The notes: generated by a model from the sequence alone, not told the origin. DNA of 64,000 nt from CAYLXP01 sp964387425 (GCA_964387425.1 CAYLXP010000001.1:1-64000); one strand, 5' to 3'. Numbered from the stretch's first letter, positions 41,315 to 51,490 are shown. Translations and numbers: made by a program.

Positions 41315-43009
41315 CTATTTCTCGAGGATGCGGATGTTGCGCCAGCGGGTTGGCTTGCCCTCGCTCTGGAATGCGATGTAGCCCTTGGTGAGCTCACAGT
41401 TCCTGACGGTAGCCACCTGGGTACCGTTGACGAAGATGTCCATATCTCCCCCGCGGACATCGACTTTCAGGGTGTTGTACTGCCCGACTGGCTTTTTGAC
41501 CTTGGCGAGGGCGTTCGCGTCAAACGTCCGCTTGCACACGACGTTACGCGGGATCGGAAGAATGATGCCCATATCCTTGTACTTCCCCTGGACCTCGATG
41601 CTGCGCGGCCAGACGCCGATGCCTTTGCCCGGAACGCAGTGCGCCAGGATGCCGCTGTTGCCCCTGAAGTCGGCGTCGCTCTTCAGGTCGCCAGGGCGAT
41701 CGAATGCAAGGTCTGCCACAATCGTATAATTGCTGTAGTCATCCCGCTTGGTGCGCATGACGCCACCCGGTCTGCCCGTACAGTGGATCACCCCGTCCTT
41801 GACAGACCAGGTGCCCTCGTTGCCACCCTTCTCTTTGCCCATCTCGAAGCCGAAGTTGCTGAGATCTTTGCCGTTGAAGAGATCGACCCAGCCACCACTG
41901 CAAGTTCCGCAGCACTTCTTTGCGGCCGGTTTGCTGCTGCACTTGCAGCCTTTCGAACTCTTGGCTTCGCACTTACAGCTAGGTTTGCAGTTGCCTGAAC
42001 ACACCTTCGCGTTCTTGGCGGCCTCCGCTTTCTTGCAGGTTCCACAGCATTTCTTTGCCGCGGCCTTCGTGCTGCATTTGCAGCCTTTGGCGCCCTTGGC
42101 CGCGCACTTACAGTCCGCCTTGCAGTTGCCCGAACACTTCTTCGTAGCCTTGCTGCTGCATTTACATGCCTTCGTGCCGTCGTCCGCGCACATTGTTTCA
42201 TCCACGGCAATGCTCGCCTGCTTACAGGTCCCACAGCACTTCTTCTTGGGCAGTTCCTTGATCTTGATGTTGCGGAACTGGATCAGCGCCGAGGCGGGGC
42301 TCCACTTCTTACTCTTCTCGTTGAAGCCGCCATGGTGCTGGAGGGCGATCGGACCCTTCGTGGGGGCGCCTTCCAGGTTGGTATCGATCACCTTCTTACC
42401 ATTCAGCACGATGTCAACCTTCGTGCCACGCATCGTGATTTCCATCTTGTTCCACTCACCAACCGGGCGGTCGGCTTTGCAGATCGGCAGCGCGCCCTTG
42501 CGCAACGCGGGGTCCTTGCTGGTGTGATAGCCCCAGAGTTGTCCGGAACCGCAGGGCCAGCACCAGAGGTTGGCCTGTGTCTTGCCGGTGCCGCGCAGGA
42601 AGATACCGGAGTCGGCGTTGTCTATGGCCTGGGTGACCTTCTTGCCGTTCTTATCGACCTTCTGCGTGCCGTCGGGATTGAAGACCTTGGCGTTGTACTT
42701 GCCCGTCGTGCGTTTAAAACGCCACTCGAGCTTCAGGAGGTAGTCCTCGTACTCCTTCTCCGTGACGAGATTGCCGCCCTTGGCTTCGTAATCGATGACA
42801 CCATCGATCACCTTCCAGTTGTGCTCTTTCTTGGGGAGCACCCAACCGGTGAAGTCCTTGCCGTTGAAGAGGCTGACCCAACCTCCGTCGTCGGCTTTCT
42901 TGTGGGTGTGAGGGCCACAACCTCCGCAACCCGCCAAGGCGACCGGAGTCCCAAATCCAGCCAGAACAGCCACAACCACCATCCACAATGCCACGCGTTT
43001 CATTGCCAT
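41315..43009 (-). CDS. Exported two-domain DUF1080 protein with metallothionein-like Cys/Lys linker
   Basis: 564 aa. ATG 43009 (MAMKRVALWMVVVAVLAGFG) follows GGGAGAG and starts a signal peptide ending near ALAG; a short CGGCGPHTH follows. Residues 40-255 are the first DUF1080 (3-keto-disaccharide hydrolase-type) domain: GGWVSLFNGKDFTGWV, then GIFLRG and GYHTSK. Residues 258-370 (bases 41900-42238) hold 24 cysteines, nearly all in short repeats: KKCCGTCK, KCSGNCK, DCKC, GCKC. Residues 371-564 are a second DUF1080 domain opening with the near-identical GGWVDLFNGKDLSNFG. The linker is Lys/Ala/Ser-rich and looks metal-binding, similar in composition to metallothioneins. The flanking domains suggest sugar processing in the periplasm. 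The combination is not one I recognise. Confidence 0.85.
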   Translation of the reverse strand: MAMKRVALWMVVVAVLAGFGTPVALAGCGGCGPHTHKKADDGGWVSLFNGKDFTGWVLPKKEHNWKVIDGVIDYEAKGGNLVTEKEYEDYLLKLEWRFKRTTGKYNAKVFNPDGTQKVDKNGKKVTQAIDNADSGIFLRGTGKTQANLWCWPCGSGQLWGYHTSKDPALRKGALPICKADRPVGEWNKMEITMRGTKVDIVLNGKKVIDTNLEGAPTKGPIALQHHGGFNEKSKKWSPASALIQFRNIKIKELPKKKCCGTCKQASIAVDETMCADDGTKACKCSSKATKKCSGNCKADCKCAAKGAKGCKCSTKAAAKKCCGTCKKAEAAKNAKVCSGNCKPSCKCEAKSSKGCKCSSKPAAKKCCGTCSGGWVDLFNGKDLSNFGFEMGKEKGGNEGTWSVKDGVIHCTGRPGGVMRTKRDDYSNYTIVADLAFDRPGDLKSDADFRGNSGILAHCVPGKGIGVWPRSIEVQGKYKDMGIILPIPRNVVCKRTFDANALAKVKKPVGQYNTLKVDVRGGDMDIFVNGTQVATVRNCELTKGYIAFQSEGKPTRWRNIRILEK

Positions 43010-43222
43010 CACTTCTCTCCCTTCCTTCTGCCTCGTCAACTCACCATACGAACAGCCTAACCGCGATTCCCCTACTGTACCGACCGAAACGCAATCAAAA
43101 AAGGGATAACTCGATGAATTTCACCGGGGAGTACGGCGGAGTTTCCGGCGAGGGCACAGACTTGCGAAAGCACAGACACGATGGTACGGTGTGCGTCCAA
43201 CTTAAGTATCAAAGGTCGGACT

Positions 43223-46200
43223 ATGCCCGGTGTTGATGACATACAGGAACCAGGTAGCAATGAGCTTGGTCCCTTTTTCAGTAAAGTGGACTGGTCTGCA
43301 TTCTGGACAGCCCTGGTCGTCTGTTTCATTGTCTACTTCTATACACTGGCACCCACGGTCACCCTCGAAGACTCCGGCGAACTGGCCGTCGCCGGCGATT
43401 GGCTAGGCGTCCCCCACCCTCCCGGTTACCCGATCTGGACCATGATGGCCTGGGCCTTCACCAAGGTCTTCGCTTTCGTCAAGTTCCGCGGCCAACCTAA
43501 TCCCGCTTGGAGTATCGGGCTACTCTCAGCCGTCCTCGGAGCGCTTTCGGCCGGGCTGACCGCTCTTTTAATCTGTCGCTCAGGACGGGATGTTCTGCGC
43601 CATTCCAAGCAGATCTCGCACGATATCGGCGTCCAGACGGAAAACGCAATCTGCTGGGTTGGTGGTGTTGTGAGCAGCTTGCTGTTTGTCTTCACACCCA
43701 TCATGTGGTCCCAGGCCGTCATCGTGGAGGTATACACGCTGAATGCGTTCTTCCTCATTCTGGTGATGCTGCTTGTCTACGTCTGGAACCGGCGTCCCTC
43801 TGACCATCTCCTGTTCGTAACCGCGTTCGTGTTCGGGCTCGGACTCACGAACTACCAGGTACTGCTGCTGGCGGCACTGGCATTGGCCATCGCGATTCTG
43901 CTCAAAGACCTGGAGCTCTTCCGTGACTTCATGGTCATCGGGGCACCGTTCTTCATCGTGCTTGTCCTGATGAAGCGTTTCGACGGGTTGGAAGGCACAA
44001 AACCCGCCGTGGACTCGATCGGCAATATCCTCGGGGTGCTCTTCACAAAGGGCGCCCTACCGCCGATTATCCACCCTACGCACATTACTTGTTACTTCTA
44101 CCTCTTCCTCAATGGATTGCTCCTGACACTGGCATATTTCTTCCTGCCACGCGGAAAGACGGTCGCCATTACAGTCCTTCTGGCCGAGCTTGGCGTCTCG
44201 GTATACGTCTACATGCCGATCGTCTCCGACCTCCGCAACCCGCCCATGAACTGGGGCTACCCCCGCACGTGGGAAGGGTTCAAGCACGCCATCAGCCGTG
44301 GGCAGTACGAGAAGATCAAACCCTCGGACATCTTCTCGTTGCGGTTCATTCACCAGATTGGAACGTACCTGGCCGACCTGCGTCTTAACTTCACGCTGTT
44401 CGGCACACTCGTTGCGTTCCTGCCGTTCACCGCATGGCATGCCAAGAGCAAAGGCAAGGCCTTCCGCGCGCTCTCCTGGAGCGCACTGCTGATTGCCGTC
44501 GCGCTGCTCCTGCTGCCGCTGGGCAAGGTGGCCCCGCTCTACAAGATCCCATCCCTCTTGATTATCCTGATGCTGGCCGTCGGAGCGGTTGCGATGCCGG
44601 TGCAACGTTTCCGGAAACTCGTCATTGACCACATGATCGCCCCCGAGGCAAAGCTATGGGAGCGCATCACCACCGCGCTCGCCCTCGCGGGCGGTGCCGC
44701 CTGCTATCTCGCGCTACTGGCCAAGAAGGGCCTCGACCTGACGAAACCACTACGCGGCGATGCAACGCTGCCGCCGGAACAGGTCCAGAGCATCGTGCTC
44801 CAGTGCCTGATGATTCCGATACTGATCGCCATCCCCATTATCGTCATCTGGGCCGCAAACCGTATCCTGAGAGACCAGGACACGTTCGAACTCACTGTTG
44901 ACGACGACTCCCAGAAGTGGATGGTATCCACGCTGATCGCTTTCGCCACGCTGAGTATTGGTCTCATCGCGCTAGCCAACCTGAAGATGGATATCCAGGA
45001 CACGTTCATCCAGCGCGTGAAGTTCATCTCATCACACGTACTCTTCTCCTTCTGGATCGGCTACGGCGTCATCTACCTTCTCGCACTCATCGATGGCTTG
45101 GCACGCGGAAACCAGACCGTGAAGTGGGTCAGCCTCGCGGTGGCCACGATGCTGCCGGCCGTACCCCTCCTGGCCAATCTCTACAACGAACAGCTTCTCT
45201 ACGTCTATGGCGGCGCCGAGCAGAACGGGCACGACTTCGGATGGCAGTTCGGTAACTACCAGCTGCGCGGCGCCGAAGCGATTCTCGAGGAGCTAAGCCC
45301 GGATGAAGAGCCCCTGCCCAACCCGACGTTCCCGCCGGAGATGGGTCAGGATGCCATCTTCTACGGCGGCACCGACCCGGGACGATTCGTGCCGACCTAC
45401 ATGATCTACTCGGCACGCGTGCGTGAAGACGTCTACCTGATCACCCAGAACGCACTCGCCGACAACACCTACATGAGCGTGATGCGGGATCTCTACGGTA
45501 ACGACATCTGGATCCCGAGTGTGGCCGACAGCGCCCAGGCGTTTTCGACCTACGTGCATGACATCGAAACCGGCAAGCGGCCGGTGACCGCCGGCATCAC
45601 CAAGCAGAACGGCCGCGTCCAGGTCAGCGGTGTCCTGGGCGTCATGGAGATCAACGGCATCCTGGCGAAGGACATCTTCGAGTACAACAAGTACAAGCAC
45701 GAGTTCTATGTTGAAGAGAGCTACGTGATTCGCTGGATGTATCCCTACCTCGAGCCGCACGGTCTGATCATGAAGATCAACAGCAACCCCATGCCGCGGC
45801 TTACGACCACGATGGTCGATAACGATACGGACTTCTGGGACTGGTACACGCGGCGTCTTGTCACGAGCCGCAAGTTCGTCCGCGACGTCGTGGCACGCAA
45901 GTCATTCTCCAAGCTACGTAGCGCCATCGCCGGCCTCTACACGAACCGTGGTCTCAAGAAGCAGGCGGAAGCCGCGTTTGGCGAAGCGCGGATGCTATAC
46001 CCCCTGAGTCCCGAAGCGAACTTCCGCCTGGCGGAAGTACACATGCGCGCAGGTGAGTTTGGCAAGGCCAAGGATCTCATCACCGAGTTCGGCGAGATGG
46101 ACCCGGCCAATGCCAAGGTGAAAGACTTCCTCAAACAGATCGACCGGATCGAAAGCCTTAACAAGCAGATCTCCGAATTCGAGCAGGAGAACAAGGGCGG

Positions 46201-46717
46201 CAAACTCACCGCCGACAAGGCGCTCAAGCTGGCCGAGCTCTATCGTAGCGCCGGTCAGATCGGTAAGTTCAACAGCCTGATGAGCGGCATGCTGAGCAAC
46301 AAGGGCCTCCCGCCGGTGATCTACTACCAGATCGCGCAAAGCTATGAACGTGCGAAGCGTTTCGACGATATGAGCAAGGCGCTCGACCTGTGCCTCGAAC
46401 GCCTACCCGAGAATTCACCGGCACGGGCTTTCCTCGACGTTGCGAAGCTCTACAGCAAGGCCAAGAACACGGCGGGCATGCGCAAGGCGATGCAGGCCTA
46501 CCTCAAGAAGAGCCCCAATGACTGGAAGGCATGGCTGGATCTCGCCCAGCTGCATCTGCAGTTCGGCGACAAAGCGCAAGCCACCACGGCCCTCGGAGCG
46601 GCGGTCCGCTATGGTGGCGCCCAGGCCCAGCAACTGATCCAGCAGAACCCTAACTTGAGACAGGTGCACCAGACGCGTGCATCGCGGACCAAGGACCTTA
46701 TGGGCCTGGGGCTGTAG
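43223..46717 (+). CDS. DUF2723 GT-C-type membrane protein with C-terminal TPR repeats
   Basis: 1164 aa. ATG 43223 follows AAAGG; the frame extends to 43181 but without reason to start there. DSGELAVAGDWLGVPHPPGYPIW is the DUF2723 signature with an acidic catalytic-type Asp/Glu in the first loop, as in GT-C glycosyltransferases using lipid-linked sugars. About fourteen hydrophobic segments fill residues 30-660. The remainder is soluble; TPR-like helices (AEAAFGEARMLYPLSPEANFRLAE, ARAFLDVAKLY) occupy about 900-1164. A role in O-mannosylation or cell-envelope glycan transfer is inferred from the family only. It starts a short segment that converges on rsmE. Confidence 0.85.
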   Translation: MPGVDDIQEPGSNELGPFFSKVDWSAFWTALVVCFIVYFYTLAPTVTLEDSGELAVAGDWLGVPHPPGYPIWTMMAWAFTKVFAFVKFRGQPNPAWSIGLLSAVLGALSAGLTALLICRSGRDVLRHSKQISHDIGVQTENAICWVGGVVSSLLFVFTPIMWSQAVIVEVYTLNAFFLILVMLLVYVWNRRPSDHLLFVTAFVFGLGLTNYQVLLLAALALAIAILLKDLELFRDFMVIGAPFFIVLVLMKRFDGLEGTKPAVDSIGNILGVLFTKGALPPIIHPTHITCYFYLFLNGLLLTLAYFFLPRGKTVAITVLLAELGVSVYVYMPIVSDLRNPPMNWGYPRTWEGFKHAISRGQYEKIKPSDIFSLRFIHQIGTYLADLRLNFTLFGTLVAFLPFTAWHAKSKGKAFRALSWSALLIAVALLLLPLGKVAPLYKIPSLLIILMLAVGAVAMPVQRFRKLVIDHMIAPEAKLWERITTALALAGGAACYLALLAKKGLDLTKPLRGDATLPPEQVQSIVLQCLMIPILIAIPIIVIWAANRILRDQDTFELTVDDDSQKWMVSTLIAFATLSIGLIALANLKMDIQDTFIQRVKFISSHVLFSFWIGYGVIYLLALIDGLARGNQTVKWVSLAVATMLPAVPLLANLYNEQLLYVYGGAEQNGHDFGWQFGNYQLRGAEAILEELSPDEEPLPNPTFPPEMGQDAIFYGGTDPGRFVPTYMIYSARVREDVYLITQNALADNTYMSVMRDLYGNDIWIPSVADSAQAFSTYVHDIETGKRPVTAGITKQNGRVQVSGVLGVMEINGILAKDIFEYNKYKHEFYVEESYVIRWMYPYLEPHGLIMKINSNPMPRLTTTMVDNDTDFWDWYTRRLVTSRKFVRDVVARKSFSKLRSAIAGLYTNRGLKKQAEAAFGEARMLYPLSPEANFRLAEVHMRAGEFGKAKDLITEFGEMDPANAKVKDFLKQIDRIESLNKQISEFEQENKGGKLTADKALKLAELYRSAGQIGKFNSLMSGMLSNKGLPPVIYYQIAQSYERAKRFDDMSKALDLCLERLPENSPARAFLDVAKLYSKAKNTAGMRKAMQAYLKKSPNDWKAWLDLAQLHLQFGDKAQATTALGAAVRYGGAQAQQLIQQNPNLRQVHQTRASRTKDLMGLGL

Positions 46718-46745
46718 TTAGACGGTGGGCGCTCTGTCCCCTGAC

Positions 46746-47486
46746 TTACCGCCACAGGAATTCATGCGCAAGCACGCTGGCGGCATAGAGTGCGGCCGTT
46801 TCCACACGCAGCGTCAAATCCCCGAAACTGACAGGCCGCGCGCCGGCTTCCATGGCAGCGGCCGTTTCGGCCGGAGTCAGGTCGCCTTCGGGACCGATAA
46901 TGACGGCGATAGAGGCGGGAGCTTGCTCGCGTAGCGAGTCGATGACCATCCGTAGTGGTTGCGTCCCCTCCACGAGGGATCCCAACAGGACGGCATCAAA
47001 CTCGCCCAGCCGATCGATGGCCCGGCCGTAAGGCTGTGCGGGATCGATCACGGGAAGCCACGGTGTGCCGCACTGTTTCGACGCACTCCGGGCAATCCGT
47101 TTCCAACGCTCGGCGCGTTTGCGCGCCTGCTTTGCATCGAGACGAACAACACCGCGATCGGTGATGACGGGAATGATCCGGGCAACACCGAGCTCCGTGG
47201 CTTTCTCGATCACCAGGTCCATGCGCGCGCCCTTGGGGATCGCCTGAATGAGAGCAATGTCGCAGGCACGCTGTGCGGCGGAACCAATCTCGGAGACTTC
47301 AAGGGTCAACATGCCGTCCGCAGCCAGCCGAACCGTCGCCCGCGCCTCGCGTCCTGCCCCATCGAAAACCGCAACCGTATCGCCATCTTCCGCACGCAAC
47401 ACGTCGCGCAGGTGGTGGGCCTCGGCATCAGACGGGAGGATACCGCCATCCGCCCATCGACCAGGTTCTATGAAACAACGATGCAT
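46746..47486 (-). CDS. rsmE: 16S rRNA m3U1498 methyltransferase RsmE
   Basis: 246 aa. EAHHLRDVLRAEDGDTVAVFDGAG is the N-terminal PUA-like domain. The SPOUT domain shows ALIQAIPKGARMDLVIEKATELGV, then IGPEGDLTPAE and LTLRVETAALYA with the trefoil-knot SAM site. It methylates N3 of U1498 in the small subunit. Start ATG 47486 has no clear Shine-Dalgarno; a heptamer repeat lies 14 bp upstream. The 3' end converges on the DUF2723 gene. Confidence 0.95.
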   Translation of the reverse strand: MHRCFIEPGRWADGGILPSDAEAHHLRDVLRAEDGDTVAVFDGAGREARATVRLAADGMLTLEVSEIGSAAQRACDIALIQAIPKGARMDLVIEKATELGVARIIPVITDRGVVRLDAKQARKRAERWKRIARSASKQCGTPWLPVIDPAQPYGRAIDRLGEFDAVLLGSLVEGTQPLRMVIDSLREQAPASIAVIIGPEGDLTPAETAAAMEAGARPVSFGDLTLRVETAALYAASVLAHEFLWR

Positions 47487-47499
47487 TGGGAGAGACTAC

Positions 47500-47534
47500 A
47501 AGTGGCAAGCAGCAAGAGGCAAGTGGCAAGTGGC
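47500..47534. repeat. Five 7-bp tandem units (AAGTGGC type)
   Basis: AAGTGGC, AAGCAGC, AAGAGGC, AAGTGGC, AAGTGGC, exactly in phase, between rsmE and the DNRLRE gene. One of several period-7 intergenic repeats in the right third of the window. Confidence 0.8.
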
Positions 47535-47554
47535 TATCGGCCTGACGGCGGCCT

Positions 47555-49441
47555 CTACTCCAGCGTGATTCTGTAGTACGACGATCTGGCGGTAGAGACG
47601 GGGACGGTCACCGTGTTCATGGGGGGCGTAGCGGAAATGTTGTCGAGCAGGGTCGTCCAGCTCCCAGTCAGGATGTTGGTGCGGGTCTGCACCGCGTAGT
47701 ACTGCCCGGAAACGCTGTACCATCGGAATTCACGATCGGCTAACCCGGAAGTCGAAGCAATGGCAAGTCGGGATGTTGCGCTACCGGGATTAGTGCGGGC
47801 GACAAACTCATCGTAGTTCGACACTCCGTCGCCGTCGGAATCACCGTTGGCGTCGTTGACATCGGGGTCCAGATTGTTTGCTTCTTCCCAATCGTTAGGC
47901 ATACCGTCGCCATCGGTATCCACAGCCAGAATCTGCTCTCCTACGACGCGTACATCGTCCAGATTCCACCCGGAATAGGCATACTGCGTTCTGTAAGTCC
48001 CCCCCTTCGCCTTCCATCTGACATAGACGGTCGACTGCCCATCGGCCACCGATGAGATATCAAACGACCAGAGCGGCCATGATCCGCCACAGTGTGAGTA
48101 TTGGTTTTCCCAGACAGTTGTCCAATTGCTTCCGTTGGATGAGGCCTCGAGGGCCGCGCTGTCATTGTAACCGGGGAACCAGGCCCCGAGCCAGCAGCGG
48201 AACGAGAGCGTGACGTTCACATAGCCAGAACAGTCGATGGCGGGGGTACGTGTGTACTTTGGGGTCGAGGTCCCGACATAGTAGGGCGAGTCGAGTTCGT
48301 AGCCAAAGACCTTTGACCCCGTGTATCCGGACGATGGCTCCCCGTACCCGTCTATGGTATACCCATCGACCCCGGACGGTGTGCCGTATTCCCACTGACC
48401 CTCTGTTTGCCACCCCGGATCGCTGCTCATGTCAGCCGAGTAAAGAACGGTACCTGCCGTGATGGTGAGTGTTTCGGACGTGCCCGTGCCTCCGTCATCG
48501 TCGAACGCCTTCACGTACACGCTCTGATCACCCTTCCCCGTACTCGCCCACATGCAGGTATATGGGGCCGTGGTGTCAGTCCCAACGAGCTGGCTATTGA
48601 CATAGAACTCTACGCGCTCAACGGTGCCGTCCGGGTCGGAGGCATCTGCAGTCAGTCTTGTGTGGTGACCTGGCGTGACTACGGTCTGGGGGTCAATGGT
48701 AAGGTTGGCCAGGGGACTTAGGTTGCCCAAAGGTGTGAAGGTAACTTCAAGCTTGGGACGGAGCGTGACGGTTCCATACTCAGACGTAGCTATGCGCAGG
48801 AAGTCCTCTTTCCTCGAATATTGCGTGTGGGTTTCGCTGGTTGATTTGACGACCAGTCCGTGGTTATGAGAAGGGGCGTTGATCCAAACCTGAACGGTCG
48901 CCACCGGCACGTCAAAGACCATCCAGCCCGTCCCGGCAGGAAAGGCCACCGTGTCGAGCGTACTCCCAATTGTGCCGCCGCCCGTCCACGTCTGGTTTGC
49001 CCCGAGATTGCGATAGCCCCAAGTGACGCCGTCCTCTACCCACGAACTGGTCAGCGCATGCAGATCAAGGTTGAGACCGCGATTGCTGGTTTCGCGCGTA
49101 ATTACATAGAGATGGAGTCTCGCGGAGGAAACCGTGCTTCCCGGGGGAATCGAACTCAGGTTGAATTGACTCACACACCGTGTGAACCGCCAGCAACTGG
49201 GTCAACCGGATTGGTAGTGCTCGAACCCGAGCAGCATCGTTCCCGCAGTTCCGAAGTTCTGTTTCTTCAGCGCGTAGTACCCACCCGAGCCGATATAGCT
49301 GTCAGCAACACCGGAGTATCCCGCGGTGCCCTCCTGGAACACGAGCGTCTCGGCAGTTCCAGAGATGGCTATCATTGCGAGCGCAAGCAGAACCATTGCC
49401 GCCCGTTGAATCTTAGCTGGATATGTCACTTCGATGCTCAT
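47555..49441 (-). pseudogene. Exported DNRLRE/Ig-like/calcium-binding protein interrupted by a stop and apparent double frameshift
   Basis: The N-terminal part, from 49441, has AGGAAGC ahead of ATG and a signal peptide, then the start of a DNRLRE domain (GVADSYIGSGGYYALKKQ, MLLGFEHYQSG). It hits TGA at 49202-49204. The same frame reopens near 49174 with SQFNLSSIPPGSTVSSARL, the normal continuation. Between them, the next frame reads DPVAGGSHGV, which fits the missing link. So an extra base near 49204 and a missing base near 49177 explain the break. Downstream are an Ig-like domain (about 800 bp), a jelly-roll-type region, and DTDGDGMPNDWEE with repeated Asp-rich calcium loops. The C-terminal segment is rich in Thr/Ser. 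It is either a recent pseudogene or assembly error in a live gene. Confidence 0.75.
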
Positions 49442-49567
49442 TGCTTCCTGTGCCTGACACCCCTCCGCGTTAGCTATCTATTCCAGTATAGTCCGGCGGA
49501 ATTGTCAATGCGGTTCTCAGCTGACCCGTTTGATCGCGAGGTGCAGAAAGAGCCAGGGTAACCCGTC

Positions 49568-50740
49568 CTACTCCATCGCCTTCTTGCGTTCCAGGAACGC
49601 CTCAGCTTGCTCGCGGAATCGCTTTGAGGCAGGGTAGTTGTTATCCGCCACGTGGTTCTTGAATTCGGTGAGTGCCTTCTTCTGCTTGCCGTTGAGCTTC
49701 ACGGGAACCTCCGTCATGATCTGCACATGCAAGTCACCCCGGCCGTACCCTTCCACGTTCGGCATGCCCTTGTTGCGCAGGCGAAAGACCTTGCCCGTCT
49801 CGGTGCCCGAAGCGATCTTGAGTTTCGCGAAACCATCGATCGTGGGCACCTGGATCTCTCCGCCCAGGGCGAGCACCTCAAAAGCCACGGGGATCTCGCA
49901 GAAAAGATCATCTTCACGCCGGCGAAATACCGCGTGCGGTCGAACGCGAATCACCACGTAGAGATCACCCGCAGGACCACCGCGAACGCCTCCCTCGCCT
50001 TTGCCGGTTAAGCGCAACCTCGAGCCGGTCTCAACACCACGGGGGATCTTCAGCGTAATCCGCTTGCGCGACTTCACGCGTCCTGAACCGCTGCACTTGT
50101 TACACGGGTTGGTCACCAGCGTCCCCTGGCCACCGCAGACCGGACAGGTCTGCCGGACCTGGAAGAAGCCTCCGCCGGAGATCACGCTGCCCTGTCCTCC
50201 ACACTGGCGGCACGTCTCGCGCTTGCTGCCGGGGGCTACCCCCGAGCCGGTGCACGCCTCGCACTGGACCGAAACGGGAAGCGTGATTTCACGTTCAGAG
50301 CCAAACGCCGCCTCTTCAAAGTCGATCTCGATATCGAATCGCAAGTCAGCGCCCGGTTGCGGGCCATCGGGTCGCGCCCGGCGCCGGCTACCGCCGAAGA
50401 AATCATCGAAGATGCCGCCACCGCCACCGAAGATACTCCCCAGGATATCCTGGAGGTCGGCACCGTGGGTGAAGTCACGACCAAAGTCGAACCCGCCGGG
50501 ACCAAAGGCGGAGCGCAGGCCATCGTGGCCGAACTGGTCGTACTGCTGACGCTTCCTGGAATCGCTCAGGACTTCGTAGGCCTCCGACACCTCCTTGAAC
50601 CTGGCCTCGGCCTCCTTGTCACCCTGGTTGCGATCAGGATGATACTTCATGGCCAGCTTGCGGTAGGCCTTCTTCAGCTCATCCTCGGATGCAGAGCGGC
50701 TTACGCCCAGAAGTTCGTAGTAATCCTGTTTTGCTGCCAC
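49568..50740 (-). CDS. dnaJ: Chaperone protein DnaJ
   Basis: 390 aa, starting with GTG 50740. The J-domain is DYYELLGVSRSASEDELKKAYRKLAMKYHPDRN with the HPD motif. The Gly/Phe region is GPGGFDFGRDFTHG. Four zinc-binding CxxCxGxG repeats are CEACTGSG, CRQCGGQG, CPVCGGQG and CNKCSGSG. The C-terminal substrate-binding domains follow. It stimulates the DnaK ATPase. It is 15 bp downstream of grpE in the same direction; dnaK and hrcA are not in the window. Confidence 0.97.
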   Translation of the reverse strand: MAAKQDYYELLGVSRSASEDELKKAYRKLAMKYHPDRNQGDKEAEARFKEVSEAYEVLSDSRKRQQYDQFGHDGLRSAFGPGGFDFGRDFTHGADLQDILGSIFGGGGGIFDDFFGGSRRRARPDGPQPGADLRFDIEIDFEEAAFGSEREITLPVSVQCEACTGSGVAPGSKRETCRQCGGQGSVISGGGFFQVRQTCPVCGGQGTLVTNPCNKCSGSGRVKSRKRITLKIPRGVETGSRLRLTGKGEGGVRGGPAGDLYVVIRVRPHAVFRRREDDLFCEIPVAFEVLALGGEIQVPTIDGFAKLKIASGTETGKVFRLRNKGMPNVEGYGRGDLHVQIMTEVPVKLNGKQKKALTEFKNHVADNNYPASKRFREQAEAFLERKKAME

Positions 50741-50755
50741 ACTAAAGCTCCATCT

Positions 50756-51337
50756 CTATTCGTCCGCCGGTGCGTCGGCGGACGGCCCGCTCGACACCAC
50801 CACCTGCGACGCCCGCAGGAGCCGGTCGCCAAGCTTATAGCCACCACGTGCCTGGGACACGACGAAGTTCTCTGCCACGTCCGGCGCAGGCATATGCAGA
50901 ATGGCTTCGTGCAGATTCGGGTCAAACTCCTGGCCATCGGTTTCGATCGGGGAGAGCCCGAACTTGGACAGGACTCCCATCAGCTGATCCGCCACGAGAC
51001 GAAAGCCCTCGACGACGGGGTCGTGCTGGTGGGACTCGCCGGCAGAGGCGAAAGCCAGTTCGATGTGGTCAATGACCGGCAGCAGCTCCTCCATGATGTC
51101 CTGGTTGGCCCGGCGGTAAATCTCGTCCTTCTCGCGCAACACGCGCTTACGGTAATTGTCAAAATCCGCCTGCAGGCGCAAGTAGCTGTCATCCGCGGGA
51201 GGGGCAGCTTCTTCCTTGGGTGCCTTCTCTGTCGCAGTCTTCTTCTTATGTGGTTTCGACGCCTTCTTCTTAGGCGACTTACCCTTGCTCTGCTTGGCAG
51301 TCTTCTTTGCGTCTTCGTTCTTCTTCGGCGCAGTCAT
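50756..51337 (-). CDS. grpE: Nucleotide exchange factor GrpE
   Basis: 193 aa from ATG 51337, which follows GGAG; the frame goes back to 51361 without a good start. The N-terminus is very Lys-rich and Ala-rich and probably disordered. LQADFDNYRKRVLREKDEIYRRANQ begins the long coiled coil. VVEGFRLVADQLMGVLSKFGLSPIE and FDPNLHEAIL are the conserved GrpE beta-domain region. It exchanges ADP for ATP on DnaK and is normally heat-shock regulated; no CIRCE element is visible upstream. Confidence 0.95.
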   Translation of the reverse strand: MTAPKKNEDAKKTAKQSKGKSPKKKASKPHKKKTATEKAPKEEAAPPADDSYLRLQADFDNYRKRVLREKDEIYRRANQDIMEELLPVIDHIELAFASAGESHQHDPVVEGFRLVADQLMGVLSKFGLSPIETDGQEFDPNLHEAILHMPAPDVAENFVVSQARGGYKLGDRLLRASQVVVSSGPSADAPADE

Positions 51338-51490
51338 CTCCGTCTCTCTCCTGAAACACACTCACGACCACGGTGATTCCCAACCGGGATACTCCACCTG
51401 GCCCTTAAAAAGCGACCCGTGTCATATCATCATCGGGCAGGGGTTCGCCAACAAAAAAGGAAGAGGAATGGAAGGGAGGGAAATCTAAAC

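Noticed and set aside
41046..41381. A 111-aa plus-strand ORF between moeA and the DUF1080 gene
   Set aside because: Overlaps the end of the DUF1080 gene on the other strand and has no recognisable features; probably random.
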